In this document: positions 34,795 through 47,709 of the stretch, piece by piece
How positions within the stretch are numbered: position 1 is the first letter of the stretch
How the letters are laid out: every line of letters begins with the position of its first letter
Assembly: GCA_947044405.1 (NCBI GenBank)
Contig: CAMRHE010000115.1
Location: 5,332,001 to 5,396,000 of the forward strand
Source of the DNA: Leptodactylus fallax
Lineage: Eukaryota > Chordata > Amphibia > Anura > Leptodactylidae
Reading direction: 5' to 3'
Length of the DNA stretch: 64,000 nucleotides
The notes under the pieces: model-generated
Seen by the model: the letters and a program-made list of their open reading frames with translations, nothing else
The model's database searches: none
Told to the model about the DNA's origin: nothing
Made by a program: the position numbers and the translations under genes

Positions 34795-35094
34795 GTAAGA
34801 TAATAATAAAAATCCTCGGCAATAAGATAAATGTGATGCACAATAATGTGAGTTTTATAGTCATTGACTTCAGTGACACAATACATATGTGCCCGGAGCC
34901 ACTAGACATGAGTCTTGGACTCATCTCTGGTAAGTTAAAATGTATTAAACTCATACAGATAAAATGGACCGATATTGCCAGATTTACTAATCAAGACAAT
35001 ATTCTTTTACAATGGCGTGTCAGACAGTGATATACAATATGTGTTTATGTGCAGCAGCCCAGCGGTTGTTTTGTGAATAGCAGCCTTTAAATGT

Positions 35095-35460
35095 TGTTAG
35101 CTTGTACAGATATAATGGATAGGCTCCATAGAATAGGTCATCAGTATTAGATCAGACTGGTTTCAACTCCTGTACCATGCACCCATCAGCTGTATACAGG
35201 TGTGCATGTGCAGTTCCCCAGTGCTACCACTACCATGTACAGATCTGTACACTGTATACTGCTTCTGACTCTATACACTATAGTGATGGTGCTGGGGAAC
35301 TGCAGTTCTGCTCCCATAAACTTCAATATAAGCTGTTTCTGGCTGTATGCCTTGCATAAACTCTAAACAGCTGAATGGTGTGGGGTCTGGGTGTCGGACC
35401 CCGACTGATCTGATACTGATGACCCATCCTGTGGACAGGCCGTCAGTATCCATTATGCCT
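35095..35460. repeat. Interspersed frog-type repeat, copy 2
   Basis: It runs from about GGATAGGCTCCATAGAATAG to GGACAGGCCGTCAGTATC. It contains GGACCCCGACTGATCTGATA and CCAGTGCTACCACTACCATG. It matches 2245-2575 and 27384-27540 in part. No coding capacity. Confidence 0.55.
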
Positions 35461-35482
35461 GGGTTTCGGACAACCACATCTG

Positions 35483-35616
35483 AGCTAAGTTAAAAGTGGG
35501 CACATCTGATCTTGAGGACCCCCTCAGACATGAGAACTAGGGTGTGACAAGCTTTGTACCCTCAAAGTTACATCTCTGCCATGACCATTGGGCAACTACC
35601 TTAAACAATCTGAGAC
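35483..35616 (+). repeat. Dispersed 135-bp repeat, copy 2
   Basis: It has GTTAAAAGTGGGCACATCTG, AGAACTAGGGTGTGACAAGC and GGGCAACTACCTTAAAC, as in copy 1. Copy 1 has an extra short duplication (TAGTACCCTTAGTACCC). Confidence 0.75.
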
Positions 35617-37309
35617 AGAATATATTGACTATACATGCAAATGCAATTCTTAAGAAGTAAATGGAAAATCAGTGCGATCATAATTAAAACCATGACATTT
35701 CACAGATCCTATAGCTATGGTAGAGACATGTAAATCCTGATTTCTACCTGGATGCATGCATTTACCCCTCCGTTAGCAGAATACATATCAGCATGTAAAA
35801 AAAAACAGGTAGCATTGTGAATCATAAGGGAAAGTGAATCTGCAATTTTAACTTCACCAAATTTCATATTCATCAAAGTGGCATTTAAAATACAAGCCAG
35901 ATAGAAGGCGAGAGATGGAGACGGGACCTGAAATTGATGTGAGCTGTCTCCAGTCAAGATATCAGCATTATTAACTGTCATTTTCTTTCACATTAGAGCA
36001 AAGTCCCATCTGCCAGTTACATCCCAGGACTCGGAGGATTGGTACATGTGGAGTGTGACTGCTACCTAGAGACCATTTTATATCCCAGTATGAATAGGCT
36101 CAGCAGAGGATTAATAAAACAGATAAATGCAATATATGACATAGGTCTTTGTCATGCTATGATGGATTGCAATGGCTCCAGATACAATGTTCCCTCTTGT
36201 TAGCAGGGCTTCTGTCCCATATCAGCCCTATAGATTCCCATTTATCAATTCCTGCCCTGTAGCTATTCTGTATATAAAACGATACTAGCTGCCATTAGCC
36301 TACTTTATACTTTATCCATCTAATGCCAAAATGATTGTATCACAATCATTGTCGGATCTTGTGTGGTTTTATTGCTGCTATCATTGTACTTATAGACAGA
36401 TACCATACACATAAATAACAGACTCTGTCCGATTCATTAAAGTCAATTTACACATAGAATAACTAAAAGTCCTTTAAAATGTGAGCACAGACCCCCGAGA
36501 CAATGACAACTCCTTCATAAGAATTGGTGGGAACTCAATATGGCCCATAGAAATCAATGGAGCTTTTGACTTTTATGAAGAATACAACCATATTGACTTC
36601 TCTATAAAAGTTAATGGACTGAAGAATAGATGCTGCATATTTTTTTAAGACTCCACTACCTACTATTAGCTCTTTATTAGCTCCATATAGCAATATGACA
36701 TAAACAAGGCAGCGGTATACTGTGAAATACCATTTTTGAAAGAGTGGTATGCCTATTCCTGCAATAAGGGCAAAATGGGTTGGAAGGTCTTAAATTACGA
36801 TTGGGGCCGGATATTAGGAATATATTGCAGTTTTAGAGCAGCTTTAGTTTATTGCTAAATCTTGCTCACAAGGAAAATAATGGAAAACTATCAAAGGTTA
36901 ATAGGGCTAGTCATACACTTTCGATAGCTGTTATCTGAATAGCTAGAACAAGTGTGAATGTCTTCTAAATGAGTAAAGACAAGTAAGCAACTGCCAGACA
37001 CCTCTGGAGGTTACTTATTTCCTCTGAGGGCATGTTAAAATCCAACATCCCAATACACATTAGATAGCCAGTTCCTCAAAAATCAGCAGATTTCGCTGAC
37101 AGTAAAGGGGACTATAATATTGATTACTGTGTCCTCTTCACTATCAAGCACAATGCCAAATATTATATGGTGGCTGTGCTTGGTATTGCAGCTCATCCAT
37201 ATTCATTTAAATGGTACCGAGTTGTAGCATGTGACCAATGGAAATTAAGGCACTGCCTATAGAAATAAAGAAAGATAAAGTCACCCTCCACCCTCAAACT
37301 ATAATTTAA

Positions 37310-37901
37310 AGGGGTTTTCCCATTTTCCTTTCTCACCAGTTTGCCTTCTGTCTCTTCTTACTGTACTTCCTGTATTCTTCAACAAGCTGGTGGGCAGGCT
37401 TTGACTGACAGATAGGACACTATGAAGTACCTTAGTAGATATAGATATTGCCTGAGAGATCAAATATTATGCACAGTAAATGTATATTACATTACATCAG
37501 TTTGGAGAGAAAAAAACTTACATACTGCAGAGGAGATAATGGACTTGCAGTAAAATCAAAGTTATCTTTGTTTTTACATACTGAGATATTACACCGTTTG
37601 AGCCTTTATCAGCAAACTAAAATTAACTGACCACATTGTCCAGACCGAAGAGTTGTACATAACAGCTAGGGAACTGACCCCCCCCCCCCCCACCACCACC
37701 ACAGACAGCAGTAACTCATCCCTCCAACCTGTGTTATCAGATGCAGGACAGGGACCAAGGAAACAATGTGTAAACAATGGGAGGAATAATTTCACATGGC
37801 AAGCAAACAAAGCAGCATTTCTAAATCAATGTATTTTAGAAAACTCTTGAATTTACAAAAGTTAGCAGCATAGATAGGATTCTTGAGATGGGAATACCCC
37901 T
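37310..37901. mobile_element. TTAA-flanked MITE, 592 bp
   Basis: The ends are AGGGGTTTTCCCAT and, in reverse, AGGGGTATTCCCAT. TTAA lies at 37306-37309 and 37902-37905. TTAA duplications are used by piggyBac and Kolobok families; no transposase is present to decide. A run of 14 C bases lies at 37678-37691. Confidence 0.7.
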
Positions 37902-40679
37902 TTAAGTATCCATTACCTATGTCAAGTATACTTACTGTACCTGGTGACATCCATCCAGCTGTCATGTCCCCATTCCAGAGATTAGCTGTTCCATCACAAA
38001 ATGGCCACTGTCATCTTCAAGGGCTCTATCAGTAAGTCACAGACACACCCCCAGCCGCTCAACCAGCACAGACTGGAGCAATGTCAATGTCCGGTGTGCA
38101 TCCAGCTCTTCTACTAGAATGTTGCTATACATTCGATCATCCTTGACAAAGACTGTGCAGAGCTGAAGATTTTCCTGCATGGAAAAACTCTGTACAGGCA
38201 GTTGAAGGGCCGAGCCCGCATTTCTCAATTGTCTAGTAACGCATGTGGTGAAAATAAAACCAGGATGCAAACAGCTCTGATGTCAGTATCTGTCCCATTA
38301 CAGTAAAGGGGATGGAGAGGGGCATGTTTGTGACTTTCAGACAGATACCTTGAAGATTCCAGAGAGGAATAAATGTTACAAACTATTTGGAATGCCAAAT
38401 AAGGATGATTTCCTTTGTCAACAAGTGTCCACAAGATGATGCTGAAAAGCATAGACATTTCTTTGACATAAATAATATGGAGTATTTAGTGATCATTTAA
38501 TTGATTAGTGATATATTTAATTGATGACATCATTCAAGGTGGTGAAGGTTTCACTTTCTATAAGCAATGATGTCATGAGGACAATAATCTACAGTCTTTA
38601 CTGTTAAGTTTTTGGAAATGGAGACAACTGATTATTGGAAAGAGTTATAAGAACTGAGATTATACAAGAATCTGAGATATGTATAAGGCTTTATATTATC
38701 TGTAGGTCACATTTATATATGTCCATTTTAATTGCCTTCAGATTTGGTGCTACAGATGTGTCCTTCCTTATCTTTCCTCTTGACTCGAGCTCCTCCGATG
38801 AGTGACATGAGATGACCAGTTTTGAAAAACAAAGTTGTGTTAATATGCTCTTTTTCCGAAGCTGATCACCTCACACCACTAATCTTAGGATAATGTAAGG
38901 TAAAAGGAACGGTAAAGAAGAACATACAAAAGTATTACATTGAACAAAAAACTTTTTCTATATTTAATATACATTAATTGGTTTTAATGAACTGGCACTA
39001 CCCCTTTAAAATAAGCCTGACTTGGAAAAGCTTGTACTGCGAAATTGAGTTCTGTGTTTCACAGCCCTAAGGCATGCTCCACAATTGCACCCTTATGTCC
39101 TGTTCTTGCAAAAACACTGGCAGGCCTAGCATGTATCTGAATCATAGCAAGATTTATTTTTCTAAGTGAGATCCTGGAGGTAAGAATCCCGTCCTTCATT
39201 TCAAACAGATTTGTTAATGCTGAATGCCTGGTTCCTTGTCTCAGGAGGTGATGGGGAAGCGGGATAGAGACGGCTGCATTCTTCTGCCAAAGAGAACAGC
39301 TTGCTTGCTTTACAGTCCCCTAGGGTATTCAAATGCTTTATCTTAGATGTGCAGATTAGAAAACCTACCATTCCCCTGCAGATTCCATTTAAACTGATAT
39401 GGCATGTTATGTACCTTCACCGCTTCAGTCTTGTGTCCACACCGCAGAACTAGCGATACATTATATCACTAAAAACCAACCTGTAGCCAGTCAGGCAATA
39501 TGAAACACCAGGTCAATGTGAAAGAGATCAGTACTGTATATTTTATCTGTTATTTATATAGCGTTAACATATTTAACAGAATATAACATTGACATCTTCT
39601 GACCTCTTATTCTCTGCAGATACACCAATGTATTTTGTCAGTTCAATAGGAAGCCAGATAAGATATCAGTATTTTTAGTATGTGACATGACATGTATCCC
39701 TTTTATATCAAGAAATGCCATCCATACTGTGAGCATCAATTCTTTATGTTTTTTTCAAGTTGCTATAAATTCTAAAAACAACAAATAATGCACATTTTAG
39801 AAATATTCACATTGCGTATAGCAAACCTGAAATGTGTTTTATTTACTGCAAGATTCACGGCAGAAATCACACATTTTTTGACGTGGCTGTGCATTATGAT
39901 GTGCCACAAATCTGCACATGGACTAGTCCCTTTCATTGGGGCCTATCCGTTGATACACAGGAGTTTCCCATATGGAAGATTTCTATAGAATGTGAATGTT
40001 GTTGTGGAGACCCCATTTACATTCATGGGATGCAGATATCAGCACTAAAATGTGTCAAGGCCTCAATGTGTGACCATATCCTTACAAGACACTTACTCTC
40101 CTGTTTAGGTTGTGCTAGAATAGACATAGCTCAGGTTTGGTGTGATTTGTTTGCTGTCTGCTTTCAACCGCTTTTTTAAACTTCAAGATTCCTTCGGTAG
40201 ATTGGTGCCTAAGCAAATGACTAGAAATAACTAAAGCCTGTAATGGGACTCCACAATACCATAACATGATAGATTAGGCCTCAGGTATTCACGGACAATG
40301 CCCTTCCCTGCTTATTTGTGGATGGTGTGCTGTCCATAGTTGATCCATTATTCCCATCTATGAATAATAGATCAACTTTCTGTTTTAATAATTTTATATA
40401 CCTTTTTAATGTCTGTGGGTTCTTGAAAAATGTGCGCTGTCCATGCATTTCACTGACCCATAGACCTGAATGGGGCAACGTGGTCTGCAAAATGGACCAA
40501 AATAGAACGTGTCTCCATTCTTTTTCCATGGACCAAAGGCTCATGAAAAAGAATGGAGTTCTGAATGCGTCCATTAAAATAAATGGGTCCGTATGCAGTC
40601 ATTGATTGAAACCTCACGTGACTGCAGATTGTGGATGTGCGAATACGATCTAATTGTTTGGTCTCCCTAATTAAACATA

Positions 40680-40945
40680 ATGCACACAGTGATGCCAGAG
40701 TACAGGGATGTGCACATAAGAGGTCACAGTACATGGATAATAAACACAGAGATGTCATAGTACAGGGATAATGCACACAGTGATGCCAGAGTACAGGGAT
40801 GTGCACATAAGATGTCACAGTACAGGTATAATAAACACAGTGATGTCACAGTACAGTAAAAAGTGATGTCACAATAGTAAAATGATACGCACAATAAAAT
40901 TACAGCATGTGAATAACATATACTGTACAATAATGTCATAGTACA
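40680..40945 (+). repeat. Tandem repeat, 30-bp subunits in a 90-bp higher-order unit
   Basis: Subunits contain GTGATGTCACAGTACAGGGA or variants. ATGCACACAGTGATGCCAGA recurs at 40681 and 40771, exactly 90 bases apart. Regularity fades after about 40850. Related, more degenerate units are at 56525-56710. Confidence 0.85.
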
Positions 40946-41456
40946 GAGATAATATTAAAATGGGTACAATGAGTTTTGGGGAGATTTATGTCTATTCTGA
41001 CCAGTTTTACTCTTATCCATCTGTTCAGCTTTTGTGCCAGTTTGTTATTCCCCTACTTCGTCCCAAAAAAACTATTTTTTTTTTTATTAGAGTTGCAATT
41101 CGCTATGAACAGTTGCTCTACCATTCTTGATAAATCTCCGTAATTGAATTCATTATATATGTCAGACTGTGGACTCCAATCTCATGTAGTTTCATATATG
41201 TGGAATTCTAAGATTTCCACAAATATATCCTGCATATTAAGCATATTAGTCATATGTAGATTATTCTGTGTTTTAATGTTCTTAATACAATTAAAGCAAT
41301 TGGCGACATAATTCTTTAATTTATTTGTACAGGTGCTGACTTCTTTTCACAGGTGTTGAATGTCTTTTACACTGGCTTGTTTTACATAAGCATTATGGTA
41401 TCATTAATTCCTAATTGGCTGCTCTAATTAGCATCTCTTTGTACGTTTCCATGCAG

Positions 41457-41635
41457 AACGAGCGTGAAACCATAGCTTTCTTTGCACCAGAGGACAGCAA
41501 TTTCCTGGCACACACTGGTCCGAAAGCCTTCAAAATCCCACACTCCATCAGGCAGCGGATATGTGCAACGTTCGACACGCCTAACTCCAAAGGAAAGGAC
41601 TGGCAGCTGTTAGCACAGAAACTTTCTATAAACAG
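41457..41635 (+). CDS. unc5d: unc5d internal exon (start of death domain)
   Basis: This exon encodes 59 residues plus two bases of the next codon. It runs [15 protein letters not shown], then the start of the death domain ([33 protein letters not shown]). Death domains are six-helix bundles that mediate homotypic interactions; in UNC5 receptors this one supports ligand-dependence death signalling. The acceptor is TTTCCATGCAG|AACG. The donor is AACAG|GTGACT, weaker than the others. It ends in phase 2, and the missing base is supplied by the G at 57274, giving INR-NLCYF across the junction. Confidence 0.93.
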
Positions 41636-42389
41636 GTGACTGGTTTTGTATTACATCCATCTCTCCTTACTTTTGGCTAAACACATACAGAATATGCTTT
41701 TCTGTTTTTGCTTAGTTTTTTGACCTCCTTTCCAGGTACACAAGATCTGTCACTCTTTTGGGTGGGTGACTTGTGCTGCACAAGATGCATTACATGTCAC
41801 TACCAAAGTGGGCACCAATGACCATATTGACCTTGGCACCTGGAGTCACAGTTGGTTATACTGATATGCACACTCTGGCAGATATGCATTGGTAACGTAC
41901 ACATGCTGTGGATGCAGAATGGTAGATAATATTCTCTTAAAATGCCTTATATTACTATTACTCCGGTTGTACTACATATTGAAATCTCAATGCTCCAGGT
42001 TTCAGTTGGTTCTGGTAATCCAGATTAAATTTGGCTGACACATGGCCAACATCATACAATAGTTACCTGATAGATGATAAAAATGAGTTTTAGACTTCTC
42101 TGAAAGGGGCTTTCTCACTTGAGACATTGATGACAGATCACTAAGATCCCTATCGATCACTAGTGGTACAATGAAATGTCAAGATCCTCTCATCTCTATT
42201 GGATATCATTTGGAAGCTTTTTGACTGGTCATAAAATAGTATGGACCAGACATGTGACCTCCAAGAAAAAAATCAGAGACTTTTTTTCTGGACTTTGAAT
42301 ATTTTTTTCTCTTTTGTTTTTGTTTCTGTGAAATTTTAGACATGCTTGTTCATGTTATCCATCTATATACTATTAAAAGTTAAGTTTTA

Positions 42390-43072
42390 GGAAAATAGAA
42401 GAGGTAAAAATTGACCTGGGCCTACTCCGCCAGGATTTCCAGGCCTTACGGGACAGGGTGCGTGAGGTGGAGGATCGGGTCTCTCAGGTGGAGGACACTG
42501 TTAACCCACTTCCTGCCAAGCTCCGGGAGCTGGAGAGGGCTGAGGGTCTGTGGACCCAGCGTGCAGATGATTTGGAGAACAGACTGCGACGAAATAATCT
42601 CCGTATTCTGGGCCTGCCAGAGCGGGCGGAGGGCGACGACCCTCGGGCCTTTGTGGAGTGGTGGCTGAGGAGTATCTTGCCAGAGGCTCACTTCTCACCA
42701 ATATTTGCAGTGGAACGGGCCCACAGGGTTCCTGCTAAACCGCCGCCTCAGGGCGCACCTCCTCGGCCTTTGTTGGCCCGTCTAATCAATAGCACAGATC
42801 GAGATACGGCGTTGCGGGCTGCACGCCAGGCTGGTGAGCTTAAATACAATGGAGCTGCAGTGGCCATGTTTCCAGATTTCTCGGCGGCTCTCCAGAAGAC
42901 TCGGGCATCCTTCGTGGCAGTGAAAAGAAAGCTGCGAGAAAAGGCTATACAATACTCCATGATCTACCCAGCTCGTCTTCGGGTCATCCAAGGCGGTAGG
43001 TCCCTCTTCTTCACTACACCAAAAGATGTGGAGGACTGGCTATCTCTTCTACCTCGATCACTGAGGCGCTGA
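42390..43072 (+). CDS. LINE ORF1 protein, N-terminally truncated
   Basis: The open frame (codons from 42392) runs from the 5' boundary of the LINE to the stop at 43072, with no ATG near its beginning. The first about 55 residues form a coiled coil (LRDRVREVEDRVSQVED, LRELERAE). An L1-type RNA-binding region follows: RRNNLRILGLPE, FAVERAHRVP, then a C-terminal domain with KLREKAIQYSMIYPARLRV. L1 ORF1 proteins trimerise by the coiled coil and coat the LINE RNA. The missing N-terminus is explained by truncation at insertion. Confidence 0.85.
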
Positions 43073-43570
43073 TCCTGAGGGCGTGTGGTGAGGGGTCCTG
43101 TCGGACCATACATATGGACATATGTTTTACGGGATGCTCTCGTTGTACTGCATAATAGTTTTATGATAATGTGCGGTTTTACTATCATATTATCCTATAT
43201 CTTTATAGTTATTTTGGCTGGCGGCCCCCGAGGTGCCGGGGTATCTTACTTACTTATGCGAACCTGGTTCTGTTGAAAGTATATCCCCTAGCCTATTGAT
43301 CACCTGTACCTTTAAGACAGTGCCCCGTATACCATCCATTTTGGATGCACTTCTTACCCCCGTTATTTGTAGCCACGGTTCTTTAAACGAATACTGTTTT
43401 ATGTCAGTAATATGTCTCACACCCATTAGGGGTGCAATGGTTTATTTAGTTTGTATACGTTTCTTAGGTTGCTGCACACTGCTCTGTGTCTCACTCAGCC
43501 ACGCACTGCATGCTCATATGTGGGTCGTTTTTGGGGTCCTGAACTGCCATGATTACATTCTTAGACGACC

Positions 43571-46500
43571 ATGGCGTCATTTAGTGTACTATCTTGGAAT
43601 GTGAGGGGCCTGGGTAGCCCACGAAAGAGGTCACTTGTCTTTGCCCAGATTAGGAGGGCTGACCCGCACCTCATATGTCTTCAGGAAACTCATTTAGTCC
43701 CAGACAATTCCAGACGACTTCAAAAGCCATGGGTTCAGTGGGCGGCTCATTCTACACATACATCCCATTCCAGGGGGGTATCCATCTTGGTGCATCGTAG
43801 GCTCAGGTGGGAGCCGGGCCTCATTGTAAAGGACCCCGAGGGACAATATGTTTTTGCCCAGGCCTGGGTTGATTCGGTCCTGTATGTTATCCTGGGTGTG
43901 TACCTGCCACCGGCGTCTGATCTCTCTGTGCTCCAGCAGGCTGCGCAGTTTGCGACCAAATTCCCTGGAGCTATCGTATTATGTCTGGGCGATTTTAATA
44001 AAGTTATGGATATTACTTTGGACCGGTTCTCTGCGGAGCCAGACTCCCCCTCGCTGCCTCACCCTACTACAATGGCCAAAATGATCCATGAACTGGGATG
44101 GCAGGATTTGTGGCGGGTCCGATTCCCGGAGGCCCGCACTTTCTCCTGTCACTCTGCCAACAGACATACTCTGTCTAGGATTGACCATGTTTTTGGAAAT
44201 ACTAGAGCATGGTCTATGCTGCAGACCATATCCTATTTACCTAGAGCAGTGTCTGATCACTCCCCTTTGTTGGTCCAACTGAATAGTAGTACGGCTGCCA
44301 GACCACGACAGAGCTGGCGAATCCACCCATTTTGGTTAAAATTATTTGTACCACATGATAGAATACCCGACCAACTTCAAATGTTTTTGACCATTAATTC
44401 TCCAGATACCTCACCACTCCTCGTATGGGAGAACACGAAGGCATACCTTAGGGGTTGTATTAAGTCCTCCATTTCCTTTATAAAAAGGGAGTTCTCGCGG
44501 TTGGAAACTACCCTGGCGATCCAGTGTGCTTCTCTCGAAGCCGCCTATGTGGCTAATCCAACTGATAAGGCTAGATCTCAATGGTTACAGACGGGAAGAC
44601 AGTACCTGCATTTACTACACGACAAGGCACGTAGGTCTCTGTTTTTTAACAAACAGAAATTTTACGAACTAGGTAACCAGTCAAGCAGCCTGCTGGCTCA
44701 ACTGGTACATCAAAATACAGCCTCACCTGCAATACTGCGGGTGCATTCGGAGACGGGGGAGGTATTGTCCAATAGCTTGGCCATTAGTGACAGATTTTAT
44801 AGATATTATAGTGAGTTATACCTCTCCAAGCTTAGAGTCACTGAACAGGAACTTGCTATGTATTTGAACTCGGTCCCCCTTCCCACTTTGTCAAATGACC
44901 AGCGTGCCTTTTTAGATTCCCCTTTTACTCTGGAGGAACTTTCGGGAGCCCTGGCAGATATGGCAAAGGGCAAATCACCTGGCCCGGATGGCATCCCGGT
45001 GGAGGTTTACGCCCAATATGGGGACCTGCTTCTCCCGGTGTTGCTTGAATGTTACAATGCTGCCTTTGCGGGCCGTAGTCTCCCGGGGTCCTTTTACGAC
45101 GCCACTATCATCCTGTTACTTAAACCTGACAAGGACCCGCTGGACTGCGGCTCATATAGGCCTATATCACTGCTTAATATAGACTATAAACTCCTTACTA
45201 AAATGTTGGCAAATAGGCTCAATTCAGTTGTTCTCGACCTTGTTCAATCAGATCAGACAGGCTTTATGCCTGGGAAATCCACATCGGATAATCTCAGACG
45301 GGTTCAGGTGATAACTCAGATTGGTGCATCATCCTCACATGACTGGGCAGTGGCCTCTTTAGATGCGACAAAGGCGTTCGACTCTGTCGAGTGGCCTTTT
45401 TTATTGCAGATGTTGCGTGGATACGGATTTGGAGAGGGGTTCATTACCTGGATTTCCCTTTTATATAGTTCCCCTAGAGCGGCGTTGTCAATTAATGGCA
45501 CGTTGTCTTCTTATTTTCCCCTGGGTAGGGGTACAAGACAGGGCTGCCCATTGTCACCGCTACTGTTTGCTTTGGCGGTGGAGCCTCTGGCGGTACTGCT
45601 TCGGAACGACCCCATATACAAAGGCATAGTGATAGGCACCCGGGAGGAGAGGATAGCACTTTACGCTGATGACTTGCTCCTGTTCATGAGTGACCCCTCC
45701 CAGTCTCTGCCCAGAGTCATGGCGGTAATTGATGAGTTTGGTAATTATTCTGGCCTGCGGACCAACTGGACTAAATCCTCATACATGCATATTGGCCGCG
45801 CGTCGAGTGTAGCTGAGGGGGATGTGGTGTGTGGGTTGACGACTGTGTCCACATGCAAATATTTGGGCATTTTTATATCTAGAGACCATAAGAGTTTTTT
45901 GGAACAGAACATTTTTCCGCTCATTTCGCACTTTAGGGCCAAGTTTAACCTCTGGGCTGCACTACCTTTGTCGGTGGTGGGTAGAATTAACCTTGTTAAA
46001 ATGATAGTGCTGCCCAAATGTCTATATGCTTTAAGCCATTCTGCTGTATCTGTGCCCCTTAGATTTTTTAAACAAATGGACTCTCTTATTATCTCCTTTG
46101 AGTGGGGGAACTCTAGATCTAAGCTTAGGTTGTCATCTCTACAACGACCGAAGCAGCTCGGGGGTACATCACTCCCTGATCTGTTTCTTTACTACCTGGC
46201 AGGACAGCTCCGTTTCATTCAAAGGTGGCTCTCGTCTGATCCCCTACCGGGGTACGAGGCACATCTGGCTCACCACCTGGGTCTGCGTATTCTGTGGCCG
46301 GTGTTAGAGCGGCCAACCTTGTTCAGGGGGAAATTGTTGCCTATTCATGCTCTGGCGGGACAGGTTTGGCGTCAGGCGAAAAAGGTGTCTGCCTACTCTG
46401 ATGTACCTGCGGAGACCCCGCTTTGGCGCAACCCTGGTCTTCCGGTGCTATTGGCCCTGCCTGGCGCTCAGACCTGGTCCCAGTATGGTGTATCCTCTCT

Positions 46501-47523
46501 TAATGACCTGTATACCCAAGGTGTTTTTAGAACGTTTGACTCACTAAGCTCCTCCTATGGCATTCCTAGAACACAGTTCTTTAGATATTTACAGATTCGA
46601 CATGCACTCTCGTCTCAGTTCCCAGATCAGATGGACAATATATCTAAGTATCCGCTTATCGGAATACTTCGGTCACAGGGCCCTGGGGGTTTGATCTCTA
46701 CTCTATATGCACACCTGATACAGGCCAGAATATTCTTATTGGACGCCCCGGCCCTGACGCGATGGCGCACTCACATCCCAGCTCTCACAGATGAGATGTT
46801 TCATGACATCCTTGAATCTCCTCAACATGTGTCACCTTCAGCAAACAACAAACTGATTCAAACATACTGTACATTCTACACCAATGCTACCTGACGCCTT
46901 CCCGTCTTCACAAAATGGGACGACTACCAAACCCAGGTTGCCTTAGGTGCCCTTGTCCACAGTCAGATTTTTGGCATATGATTTGGGCCTGTCCGATCAT
47001 ACAAAGTTTCTGGAAAGGGGTCGTGGATCTCCTGGTGGAAGTTCTGGCCAAACGTGTACCATTAACCCCAGAGGTGTGCCTCTTTGGCATATTAGATGAA
47101 GAATTATGGCAACACCATGTTAGAATATTTTTGCGGGAGTCTTTATTTTATGCCAGGAAGGCTATCGCACTGCGATGGATGGCTTCGAGACCCCCATCAG
47201 TATCTCAGTGGAGGAAACTTGTTAATACTGTTCTTCCCTTCAACCAGATTGTATATAAAGGGAGAGGATGTCCTCAGAAATTCCATAAGGTGTGGGGAAC
47301 ATGGTGCAATTCTTCGGTAACTCAATATACGGCCCCCCTCATTGCGTGCTGCCATTCATCTACTTACGCTGTGAGGGAGGGGGGACGCTGGGAGTATCCA
47401 CGACCTCTAATCTTGGATTGTATTCTTGTTGCTATCCTGGATTTATTGATTGCATGTCCTGGTATATGTATAACTGATTTATACGATATTATATGTGTTC
47501 TGTATATCTCTTTTTTGTACTAA
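43571..47523 (+). pseudogene. LINE ORF2: endonuclease-reverse transcriptase, one frameshift
   Basis: The ATG at 43571 is in good context (GACCATGG). The first frame runs 1,107 codons to 46894. The APE endonuclease motifs are N10 (SWNVRGL), E39 (CLQETH), D141/N143 (LGDFN) and SDH at 228-230. Reverse transcriptase motifs are SLDATKAFDSVEW, RQGCPLSPLL and YADD at 698-701. A single frameshift near 46865-46895 moves the last approximately 205 residues to another frame, ending at 47523. That part includes the C-terminal zinc motif C-x2-C-x7-H-x4-C (CLRC…HMIWAC). Catalytic domains are intact; only the C-terminal zinc segment is detached. Confidence 0.9.
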
Positions 47524-47709
47524 GTATACATTGGGTTGTCCACGTAGTGCGTGGGCGATAGACTGACGAGGTGATGATGTAGTGCTATGAGTTACTCTGT
47601 ATCAAATTCTTGATTTTCTTGTGTGCATCCTGTTGTATATGTTTTGTTTCCTTTTCTTGTGTCTGGTACACAATTTTCAATAAAACGAGTTTAAAAAAAA
47701 AAAAAAAAA
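47524..47709 (+). other. LINE 3' UTR, poly(A) signal and tail
   Basis: It includes AATAAA at 47679-47684 and an A run at 47693-47709; the last four A bases overlap the target duplication. In the sense orientation of unc5d this is a potential intronic polyadenylation site. Confidence 0.85.

Larger units (their letters stand above)
34795..41456 (+). other. unc5d: unc5d intron, 6.7 kb
   Basis: It lies between GAG|GTAAGA and CATGCAG|AAC. It holds an interspersed repeat (35095-35460), the second copy of a 135-bp dispersed repeat (35483-35616), a TTAA-flanked MITE (37310-37901) and a 90-bp-period tandem array (40680-40850). The rest (35617-37309, 37902-40679, 40950-41456) shows no gene or repeat I can name. 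Confidence 0.88.
42390..47705 (+). mobile_element. L1-clade LINE, 5'-truncated, sense to unc5d
   Basis: The insert is flanked by 15-bp direct repeats AAAAGTTAAGTTTTA at 42375-42389 and 47706-47720. The left site reads TT|AAAA, the target of an L1-type endonuclease. It contains the end of ORF1, a nearly complete ORF2, a 3' UTR with AATAAA (47679-47684) and a poly(A) tail. ORF1 has no start codon, so the element is truncated within ORF1. It lies in the last unc5d intron in the sense direction. Confidence 0.95.

Noticed and set aside
40281..40818. Minus-strand frames of 97 and 122 codons
   Set aside because: One overlaps the tandem repeat and the other shows no family likeness; both lack gene context.
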